Origin: Microplitis mediator
Taxonomy: Eukaryota; Arthropoda; Insecta; Hymenoptera; Braconidae
Direction of reading: 5' to 3'
Assembly: GCF_029852145.1 (NCBI RefSeq)
Contig: NC_079972.1
Coordinates: 2,070,901 to 2,134,900 of the forward strand
DNA: 64,000 nt
The notes under the pieces: model-generated
What the model was told of the DNA's origin: nothing
The model's input: only the letters and a program-made list of their open reading frames with translations
The model's database searches: none
In this document: piece by piece, positions 54,548 to 64,000 of the stretch
Numbering within the stretch: the first letter of the stretch is position 1
Layout of the letters: each line of letters begins with the position of its first letter
Made by a program: the position numbers and the translations under genes

Positions 54548-55963
54548 CTAATTTTCCGGTAACGAAAGAAATTTTCGTACCGCTTTATCAAATGTAAAAT
54601 TATTTATCCCAGACGATCTGGGATTTATAAAACGTTCCTTTTTAAGGTCCGGATTTTTATTATAACCGTTTGCCGGGCGACTCTGTCTCGACTTCGGTTT
54701 TTCGGGATTATAACCCTGAATGTGAGCCACCGTGGCCACTTCTGGTATTCGGAAGCGTTTTGCGTTGTCTTTCTGATTTTTAAACGCGGCGATCGACGAC
54801 GCGTATGTTTGTTCCAATGTGTCATGTGGTTTGAGTAAACATTGTACTTGGAGCAGAGGCGGAATACCATTGAGGAAAGCCGAAATCGCGTCTTTCTCAA
54901 TTTTTAAGTTTTCTGCTTCAATAAGCGTACCCCTTTCGGTTGATTCTGCGTGTAAAATGTCACGATAAATTGACCGGGCGCGATTTACGTAAGAAACCAT
55001 ATTTTCTCTGGGAAGCATTACGATGTTCTCCAGTTCTGCTTTGAATTGGTTTGCGGAACGGTGACGATCGAAAACGGTACGAAGGAGATTTTCGAACTCC
55101 TTCATGTTAGTGTACTCCATATTTTCGACAGTAGTTCGAGCGTCGCCTTTAAATTTTTGACGCACGAGTGTCAAAAATATGAATTCGGCGCTCGGCGCGA
55201 GCAAAGAGCAAGCGCGATTGCATGATCTTATGAAGTCGGAGACCGAGGTGCTTTTACCGTCAAAAGTAGGTACATACGACAACGCGTCTTTGATTGTAAT
55301 ACTCGGGTTATTAACATGATGGTTCGATCCGCTATTTCTTAACATAGACATATCCTCTCTGAGTTCTTCGATCACGCTGTGTACCTTAGTCGCGGCGGAC
55401 CTTTTCATGTCCTTGACCTCTGAGCCCGAACTTTGCAGTAATTTGGAGTCATTTCGCAACTCTTTTTCCCGAGCCGCGACCGCGTTTTCTCTCTCGACCA
55501 GATCGAGCTCCCGTTTATTAAGATTTTCTCGGAGGTTCGTCAACCCACGTTCCCGCTCATTCAGCGCTGCTTCGCGTTTATTTAAGCGCTCGACCTGTAT
55601 TTTTCTAGCTTGCTCTATGAGTCAGCTAGATTCCGCTTCGCGCTCTTTTAACTCGTGAAGCCGACGTTTAATCTCGTCCTCGAGATCGTTAGGCTTATCT
55701 TTGCTTTTCGACTCGCGCGAATTTAATTCGAGTTCCCGTTCCGCCAACGAAATTTTTAATTTTCGTAATTCCGTTTCTAATTTTCGCAATTTAGCGTCTG
55801 CTTCACTATTTTTCTGGTCTCGGCCGGCAAGATTACTTAATCGATCGATAAGAAGCCGTTTCCGTGCCTCCAGAACTGCCTCCCGATCATCGTGCTTTTT
55901 ACACTGTTCATCAAGTTTTTCTTACAGTTCATCCTCTGTCATAGGTTCTCTTTGTTTATCCAT
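54548..55963 (-). pseudogene. Gag pseudogene of a gypsy-type retrotransposon
   Basis: One minus-strand frame from the ATG at 55963 to 54548 is broken by in-frame TAA (55922-55924) and TGA (55622-55624). The N-terminal 200 codons are a long coiled coil rich in Glu/Lys/Arg. The remainder has a Gag capsid core (FDGKSTSVSDFIRSCN, FKGDARTTVENM, LENIVMLPRENMVSY) as in retrotrans_gag proteins. No pol follows. The upstream DNA up to about 56366 has LTR-like features (TGTAACGTC start, TATAAAA, AATAAA), but that boundary is uncertain. Confidence 0.7.
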
Positions 55964-57990
55964 TTTAAGAAAAAAAACTAATTATTTATTTTAGATAGAA
56001 GATAATCAATTTCATACGGTTTTACGTTAGACTCGATAGCATTGATAAATCTTAATTCTTAGCTCACAATTGAAAATTCTTAAATAAATAACATTTATTC
56101 GGAATCACAGTAATGAGCAATGGAAAGCATTAATATAAAAATTGATGAAAGATAACTTCCGTTAGATCAACGGGTTAGAATTCTCATTTGAAATCTTATA
56201 CAGTTATTATTCCAATGTTTATATTAATTCTGTCAACTGATTCAATAATGTCAAACTTGGATAAGTGTTATAGTTCATTTATCTAGTTAAATTTAAATAA
56301 CTCAGTAACGTTTTATAACGAATTCCGTACTGTAATGCATTAACGATTATAACGTGTGACGTTACATTGCCGAAGGGATGGAGTTGAAGGTTGGAGTAAG
56401 TGTGAGCCTGTGTGTTAGTGAGAGAAAAAGTGACTGTGTGTGTTGAGTTGAGTGTAGTATAGAATGAGTTGAGGATATGGGGTATAAATGTGTATGATTA
56501 GATAAGAGTGTGATAGAGTACGTGTACGGTATGGGGTATGTTTTTGGAGTGTCTGTGTGATGGAGCGTGGATTTAACGGGGGATGTCTAGCTGTGTCGCG
56601 GATAGTGGCCAAGATAACGTGCCTCCCGACCAGTGATGACGACTAGGCCTAGGCTTAGCCCTCGGGATTGACGTGGTGATCACGGAGGTGCGACTGAGAT
56701 GTCGCCGCCCCTTCGTGGTGGTACCCGAAGTTAGCTGGGGTACGTGTACGGTTATTGGGGGGATGGCAGGCCTCGTTTGCGATGCTCGAGGAAGCCAACA
56801 ATTCGCTAACTTCGGATATCACGGGGAGTGACATTACGGGAAGGCCCATGAGTCCACGGCTTGTATGTTTGTGAAGGTAAGAATGGATTGAGAAGCGAGA
56901 AGGTAGGATTGAAAGAGATGGAGTAGAGTAAGCGAGTTAGAGTGGGAGATTATCGTGAAACAGTTGTGCGAGTACCGTTGAGGAGAAAAGTTGAGACCTG
57001 GCGTCGATCGTGTACGAGTCGACCAAGTAGTCGAGTTTGGAGTCTTAGAGTAAGCGGTAGTGAGTCGGAGAGTCGCCACGGTGGACCTCGACCGCCACTC
57101 TAGACCTTTCGTCGTTTTGGAGCCTGTAGCCCTTTGTATGGTGCTCTTCGAGCCGTCTGTCGCATTAATCAATTATCGTGAATTATCGCATTATTTATTC
57201 ATATTTTATTTTATATCTTATCTAGTAGTGTATAAAGTTTGTGATTCGTCGTCGTCGAGAGGTTCCCGATGTCTTGCCCAGGTATTTATTTGCGTGATGG
57301 ACCGAGAGTATTGGACCGCGGGTCTTTTGGGCCCTTCGCGTCGCTCTCGGGTCATCTTTATGGTATTTTATTTAGTTTTGTTTGATTATTTTACGTCTTT
57401 TCTATTAGTTAATTAATCGGCTTCTTTCGCATTGAAAGAACCGCGACCCTCTCTCCACAACCTAGCATACTGAGCGCACCAGGACATGCCGCTACCACCG
57501 GTCATGTCTCTCATCTCCAAAGGGTATAGTTTTTAGGTTTTAATTTACGTGTACGTTTAGACCGGTTGCCGATATCAGGGAAATAAAAGTCGGCTGGCGC
57601 CCGTCAGGATCTGGAGGAGATGAGAGGGGTGATTGGTGGGCGAAGTGTAACGTAGCCCGATTTCGAGTAATTTGAGTTTTGAGTTTTAGAGTAAATTTGT
57701 TGAGTAAAAAGTTTTGGGTAATTATTGGGTTTAATTGAGTTTTAAGAAATATTACGTTACAATTCATAGTGATGTTTTCAAGCTCCTTGGGCTCAAAAAC
57801 AGCGGGAAGTTTTGGGGCTGGCCTGCAGGATCCACTAACGCCCAGATTTTTTTGACTGAAATTTTCACATCCGTGACGATAATATTGCATTTTTAGTTTT
57901 CATCCGGAATTCATCCGGAAGTTCTATTTTGACACAAATTTGAATTCCTTAAAAATTCTGCCGACTAACTGCCGGAATCCCCAAACTTTT
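55964..57990. other. Leader and LTR-like sequence of the gag element, then unclear DNA
   Basis: 55964-56366 could be the LTR and leader of the gag pseudogene. 56600-57540 is GC-richer, with no frame I can assign. 57760-57860 is the reverse edge of repeat family R1. Confidence 0.35.
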
Positions 57991-59060
57991 TTACACGGTT
58001 TGTCTGACCCGAAAATCTATCGGCCTATCACCTGTTCAAATGCGGTTTTTGAGATTTTCACCTAAATCTTGAATAATCGCATTCTACAGGAGATAAATCC
58101 TGTATGGCAGCAGATATACGAACAACGTGGCAGTAAAAGAGGCCTGTCAGGTTGCAAAGAGAATCTCTTAGTAGATCGTTTTGTCATTCAAGACGCGATC
58201 TACTATCAGCGCAACCTGCCAATGGCCTGGATTCACTACCGCAAGGCATTCGACTCAACATCTCATGAGCTTATTCTCTTTTTGCTCAAATGCCTTGAGG
58301 TCAATCGTGATACAGTGAAATACATTCAGCGTACGATGCAACTTTGGCGAACACGGTTCCACATTTCATGTGGCAACGAAAAACGTGTGACCGAAGTTCT
58401 ACAGTCCAAACGAGGTCTCTTCCAGGGAGATTTCCTGAGCCCTCTGCTATTTTGCATTTCACTGCTGCCGATATCTGTTACGCTACGCCGTACCCGTAAA
58501 TACTAAGTGGGCCCACCGTCTGATCAAAAGTATTCGATCACCCACTTACTCCACATGGATGATCTGAAGGTATATGCTTCTGATGAGGAACACCTTCAGA
58601 CAGCCTTGAACATCGTAGGGGAGTATACACGGGATGTCGGCATGGCTTTTGGGTTGGACAAGTGCGCGGTCGTTAATTTAGTAGAGGGTAAGTGCTCTGA
58701 TTTGCAGGAAGATATCGCGGTCGTAGATGGGAGCGTCATTGACCATCTTGACGCCGGAGAGTCGTACAAATATCTAGGGATTGACGGGAGTCCTATGCAG
58801 GATGTCTTGAAAAACGAAACGACTCTCTGCAGTGAGTATGCGCGGAGACTCCAAAAATCTGGTCATCAAAACTTTCGGGAAAAAACAAAATCTCTGCAAC
58901 ATACATGCTTGCTGTGCCAATATTCCTCTACTCTTTTGATGTCCTCCAATGGACCCAAAAAAAGCTCAGAGATCTCGATATCAAGACACGCAAAGTCATG
59001 AACATCAATCGGAACATGCACCCTAAGTCCTCAGTCACCAGATAATACCTTTCTCGGCAC
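57990..59060 (+). pseudogene. Non-LTR reverse transcriptase fragment (R2/RLE-like)
   Basis: The frame begins near PKIYRPITC (57998), shows AWIHYRKAFDS (RT motif A region), then a stop at 58504 and the catalytic YMDD-like LHMDDLKVYAS at about 58549, followed by GMAFGLDKCAV. At least two in-frame stops (near 58063 and at 58504) and loss of the N- and C-terminal parts make it dead. The motif style is that of RLE-type non-LTR elements, with R2-like the best guess. Further pieces may lie at 61600-61820. Confidence 0.65.
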
Positions 59061-59116
59061 ATCAGAGGGAGAGGTCTACTAGTCCGGGAGCCAGGTGAAA
59101 ATTTGGTCAATTATTT

Positions 59117-59163
59117 CCTCTCAAGCGATAATTAGAGGAATGCATCAGAGTGTTGAGTTATAA
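59117..59163. repeat. Inverted flank of the large palindrome
   Basis: CTCTCAAGCGATAATTAGAG at 59118 onward is inverted at 61837-61885, outside the palindrome proper. The inversion therefore also includes flanking DNA of the RT fragment. Confidence 0.7.
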
Positions 59164-59220
59164 AGCTACGCGAACGTCAGCTTCGGTTCCGAGGGTGGGT
59201 TAAGCGGTGATAGCCTCCCA

Positions 59221-61462
59221 CGCACGAAAAAAATTAATATATATTCAAACATTTCCTCCTACCTGAAAACACGTTAAATTGTCGCTAATCCAACATCTTA
59301 AAGAAATATAACGATCAGCTGACTATAACACGGTGTATTTTACGTCAGCTGATCTCTCGAACCCAAAAAAAAAATTATACTTTCAATAATTTCCTCTCAA
59401 CTAAAAATTTACCTGATGGTAGCTTATATACAACTATGAATAAATATATACGTCAGCTGGCTGTATCTCGGTGGAAAAACCGTCAGCTGATACTTTGAAA
59501 GTTATAACGCAAGCGTTAGGTGGGAGCATCTAGCGTCTATTTGAAAGCATCAGCTGACGAGGTTTTTCTCGACTTACGGCCAGCTGATTTTTTTTTTTAA
59601 TTACAGCAGAGTATTAAAAATCAGCTCATAAATTTTTATCTGGGAGGAAATGACGTATCTTATTGCCTAAACATTTTTAATAGAATTCATTCTCAAAGAT
59701 TAAAGCAACTCACGCTAGCATAGCGTAGAGTATCAAAAGGTATGCTTGGAAGGGATACGTTGTACCCATGATCTGGCTGCAAAGGCCCTATTGTGAAGTG
59801 CGTTTGTAAAAGATTTTTGGGAGAAGTAGAAAAGAAGGGGAATAAACTGCGACTAGAATAAAAGGGCTAACGTAGTCAGTTGAGAAGAGTGTTCAATAGA
59901 GTGTCTCAAAAAAATTGAATATTTAATTTTTTTTTTAATCAACGTTGAGAAATCGTCAGAGTATCTGTAGAAGAATATCATTTGAAAATATGAGCTCTTC
60001 ATATCAATATGTAGAGGTGGCGTTTTGTAATTTTCTATTCCTCATTTAAATAATATAGAAAAAATTTGTTTTTACCTTTGGAATCTTGTAACTTGACAAC
60101 GAATCGCTGAAGAAGATTGATGAAAACATATTCTTTTAGGAAATTGAAAGCTCTATAAAAAAAGGTCTGAATAAAAGTTTTCGTAAGTCACGTCGTTCGA
60201 AGATATCAAGCTTATTTAATTTTCCATATGACTTAAAATAGATAATTTATATATGTTATATAAAAATTTATAGTTATTTTTGCCGTATATCAGTGATATA
60301 TTCGTAATTTTTGTTAAAAATAGATATAAATGATCATTTATTATTAATTAGTATGGATTTCTGATCATAAGTTGATCAGAAAATTATTTGGTATTTAAGT
60401 GATATGAATTAATTTTGTCACATTTGAAAAAATAATTCAAAAATTTTGAATAGGTCCAAATTTGAAGCTTGATATCTTCGAACGACGTGACTTACGAAAA
60501 CTTTTATTCAGACCTTTTTTTATAGAGCTTTCAATTTCCTAAAAGAATATGTTTTCATCAATCTTCTTCAGCGATTCGTGGTCAAGTTACAAGATTCCAA
60601 AGGTAAAAACAAATTTTTTCTATATTATTTAAATGAGGAATAGAAAATTACAAAACGCCACCTCTACATATTGATATGAAGAGCTCATATTTCTAAATGA
60701 TTTTCTTCTAGAGATACTCTGACGATTTCTCAACGTTGATTGAAAAAAAAATAAAATATTCAATTTTTTTTTGAGACACTCTACTGAACACTCTTTTCGA
60801 CTGACTACGTTAGCCCTTTTATTCTAGTCACAGTTTGTTCCCCTTCTTTTCTACTTCTCCCAAAAATCTTTTACAAACGCACTTCACAATAGGGCCTTTG
60901 CAGCCAGATCATGGGTACAACGTATCCCTTCCAAGCATACCTTTTGATTCTCTACGCTATGCTAGCGTGAGTTGCTTTAATCTTTGAGAATGAATTCTAT
61001 TAAAAATGTTTAGGCAGTAAGATACGTCATTTCCTCCCAGATAAAAATTTATGAGCTGGTTTTTAATACTCTGCTGTAATTAAAAAAAAAAATCAGCTGG
61101 CCGTAAGTCGAGAAAAACCTCGTCAGCTGATGCTTTTAAATAGACGCTAGATGCTCCCACCTAACGCTTGCGTTATAACTTTCAAAGTATCAGCTGACGG
61201 TTTTTCCACCGAGATACAGCCAGCTGACGTATATATTTATTCATAGTTGTATATAAGCTACCATCAGGTAAATTTTTAGTTGAGAGGAAATTATTGAAAG
61301 TATAAATTTTTTTTTTTTGGGTTCGAGCGATCAGCTGACGTGTAATACACCGTGTTATAGTCAGCTGATTGTTATCTTTCTTCAAGATGTTGGATTAGCG
61401 ACAATTCAACGTGTTTTCAGGTAGGAGGAAATGATTGAATATATATTTATTTTTTTCGTGCG
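59221..61462. mobile_element. 2.24-kb near-perfect palindrome with CAGCTG clusters
   Basis: Ends CGCACGAAAAAAA (59221) and the inverse at 61462. Arms of about 1 kb (59221-60230 and 60470-61462) match with few differences, with a spacer of about 240 bp. Each arm has about six CAGCTG sites (as TCAGCTGAC, GTCAGCTGAT, CAGCTGGC). There is no coding frame. It behaves as a giant foldback element. No target duplication was found. Confidence 0.85.
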
Positions 61463-63036
61463 TCGCGAGTGGGTAACCCCCGCCATTTTGTGCCTCAAAA
61501 CATCATGGCGGCCACAAAAAGCTCGCAGATTAGAGATCACTAAGTGATGGATGAGGGCAAGTGTTAATAATGGCGTGTTCTGAGATCTTGGTGATTATAT
61601 TCCTAAGTGAAGGAAGCCCATATGGGTTGGGGAAGAACTTGCTCCCCACCACTCCTATGCAAGCAGTTCACCAGAGCTGAAGTCTGGTACCATGGAGGAT
61701 CCATTCCAAGCCCCACTTCGACCAGAGTCTCTCTATTTCCTGAGATGGGAGGAGTGTATGGGTCCAAATGCGGTCGGTCTCGTGGTGGTTGTTGGTGAGA
61801 TACCCACATGCAATGCATGCCTAATGGGTAAGTTAATGTTTATAACCCAACACTCTGATGCATTCCTCTAATTATCGCTTGAGAGGAACTTGGTCATATA
61901 AATCTGTCGCTGGCTCCTGGACTATACGGAGTTTAGAGTGTCTTCACGATCGTTTGGTTTTGGGTCTAACATACGAAGTTGTCAATCTGCAACCTCTGAT
62001 ACGCAGTAGCTAAAGAATATTATTTTTAAATAAAATATTAATTGAATATAAATTAAGTTTAATTATATATTTATGAATTAAATATTTAGGAAATTGTGAT
62101 TGATAATTAATATTATGCGAAAGTCACAACTTATAAAATCCTAGAAGCAGAATGAACACAAGAGCTTGTTCTTCTGAAGAATGGACTTACCTAAATAACG
62201 AATTTTTTATCGGTCTTTCCATTAAAAAAAATCGAGGATTTTTATTTTAACAGTTGGCAGTTTGAAAACTAAAGACAGCTGTGTGGCGGGTTATTCACCA
62301 TGGATAAAAAAGACAAAGACATATCTTGATATAATTATGGCCGTAATTGTAGTAGTGGGGAAATTTAAATTTTATTATACCTAATGCACATTCAAAACGA
62401 TTTTATGAACCAAGTTCTTCAAAGTGGATATTAGAAATTCAATTAAATAAAAAATAAACATATCCCTGAAAGCCAGACTTTCAGATCAGAAAGTTGGTCT
62501 ATGTGAGTTGCGATTAACTTGACGACAAGTTGTTGACAACTTTCGGCTTTTGTAACTGTTCAGTACAAGTTGACATGCCAGTTTCCCAGAAAATTGACGA
62601 TAATCTACTGCCGCAACTTGCCGCCAACTTTGAAAAAAAATTGGAAGCAACTTTTCGTTAACTCATGTAATACCAACTTTAGCCGCTAATTTTCTCAGAA
62701 AGATGCCATCAACTTATGGAATTGCCAACTTGGTGACAGGTTGCGGCAGTAGATTGTCGCCAAGTTGCTGCTAACTTGGCTATCAGAGATATTACAAAAA
62801 ACTGAGTGTGTTCAGCCGGTGAAAGTTCTTAGTAGTCTGAGTAAGTTACTCAGCGCACTGAACTAAGTTTTCGGTCTGGACACTTTACAGATACTAACTA
62901 ACTTTTTTCTGGCCGCCATTTTACTTAGTATACATTTTACCGCGTAAACCACTAAAGTAAACAATAATAATTAGTAAAGTGCAAATCTGTACATGTATGC
63001 TTTCTGTAAAATTTGCATTAGTTAAGTAACTTAAAA
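61463..63036. other. Mixed stretch right of the palindrome
   Basis: 61500-61830 is GC-rich and may belong to the RT element. 62500-62790 has inverted GACAACTT/AAGTTG repeats suggesting a short element with CAACTT motifs. No supported gene. Confidence 0.35.
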
Positions 63037-63949
63037 ATGAAAGAAAATAATGTGTATAAGGAGCATTACGATCATAATCGTGTAGTTTTTGAAATATGTG
63101 CTACAAGAGAATTTTATTATCAACTGGTTACCGGTAAGTATAAATGAGGTTATAAAAAGTAATCTCGAGTTTTGAAAATAAATAAATAATATAAAAATTT
63201 ATATATATATACATCGACAACATAAATAAATTTAAGAAATAATTAATAAATAATAACTTGAAAATTGTTAAACTGCTCTTTAAAAAATTGAGCAATTCCT
63301 GGGTAAATTTTTCTAAATTTAATTTTTTCATACAATTTATTTATTCGTTACTAAAAAAATTATTTATGTCTTGAATTTATACGTATTGATTGTAATAAGA
63401 TATATGTAAAAATTTAATAATATTCATTAAATATTTCTTACACAGATTATGACTATGCCACATCTTATTTCCAAGAGTTAACAAACCAAAATGTCAGCAT
63501 TCAAAATGATGATAAAAATATTCTTAATACTGAGAAAGAGAACGTGAATGAAAATCTATTTGAGGGACTGGAAAACATGGAAGAAGAAGTTGATGAAGAA
63601 GGTTTTGTATAAATTTGTGAATTTATGCTGAGTCTCATATTTTTCGGTTTATTGAAATTAACTTGTTCTTTTCTATGATTTTTCTTTATAAATCCAGATG
63701 ATAATGGCGCATGGGATGAAGCAGCTATAAAATTGATGTTTCATGAGTATTCTATCAGAAAAAACAAATTTAGAAGCCCGAAAATTAAGAAAAAAACACT
63801 TTGGCGTGAAATGTCTGAAGTATTCAAAGAGCACAACTTAAATAAGTCAGCGGATGCATTATCCAAAAAATTTAATAACTTGAAGGGGACTTATTCCACT
63901 AAGAAGAAAAATAATTCCAAAAAAACCACGGGAGCTGGCCGTAGGTCAT
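63037..63949 (+). pseudogene. MADF/SANT-like DNA-binding gene, three exons, one premature stop
   Basis: Exon 1 63037-63133 (ACCG/GTAAGT), exon 2 63446-63601 and exon 3 from 63698 (acceptor AATCCAG) join in phase 1 throughout. The third exon holds a trihelix/MADF-like domain (GAWDEAAIKLMFHEY, KKTLWREMSEVF, ALSKKFNNLKGTYSTKKK). The frame meets a TAG (63948-63950), followed in frame by more domain-like sequence (PWLKAMDEIF), so the stop is likely a nonsense change of a Trp codon. The donor of exon 2 (GTTTTG) is weak. Related proteins include partners of PIF/Harbinger transposases. Confidence 0.55.
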
Positions 63950-64000
63950 AGCCATGGTTGAAAGCTATGGATGAAATATTTCTGAATGATGTTTCAATAA

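Overview
The window looks like a transposon-rich intergenic stretch of an insect genome. It is AT-rich, with short 70-90 nt introns, BEN and MADF/SANT-like gene remnants, insect-type Polinton genes and an errantivirus-like retroelement. A parasitoid or other hymenopteran is my best guess, from the overall texture and not from a diagnostic gene. I saw no clear host housekeeping gene.

Layout. (1) 1-6378: edge exon, LTR remnants, a 1.35-kb element with terminal inverted repeats and a CTTC target duplication, a 0.9-kb foldback element, and a small two-exon gene. (2) 6385-42954: a Polinton/Maverick (adintovirus-like) element with about 1-kb terminal inverted repeats (TIRs) and a 6-bp AACAGC target duplication. 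It carries an exonuclease-like gene, major and minor capsid proteins, an adenain-like protease, a PLA2-like protein, a packaging ATPase, a conserved structural protein, a fibre-like protein, a broken and truncated PolB, a second exonuclease-like gene, and two small genes. No integrase was found. (3) Nested inside the Polinton is a foldback element (16943-35108, TAA duplication). It holds a second palindromic repeat, which in turn holds a 16.7-kb retroelement (18054-34775, CAGT duplication) with 1356-bp LTRs. That element has open gag, a very large pol and an env. After env it has a 4.5-kb tail in which I can read three spliced genes on the opposite strand. (4) 42961-64000: repeats, a decayed BEN-domain gene, two solo LTRs (one of the same retroelement family), a gag pseudogene, a fragment of a non-LTR reverse transcriptase, a 2.2-kb near-perfect palindrome with many CAGCTG sites, and a decayed MADF/SANT-like gene at the right edge.

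How it fits together. The Polinton TIRs each contain a TATA promoter, a non-coding leader exon and a small intron that splices to the first gene inside, so both ends fire inwards from the same promoter. TGACGTCA sites recur in both TIRs and in the internal promoter near 35.2-36.1 kb. That internal promoter faced PolB until the nested insertions separated them by about 18 kb. The retroelement has a splice donor in its 5' LTR and an acceptor just before env, as expected of an insect endogenous retrovirus. Its antisense genes keep their introns because those introns read backwards in genomic RNA. The antisense gene block, the tandem protease domains with a degenerate RNase H, and the repeated LTR hairpins are the most unusual signals here.
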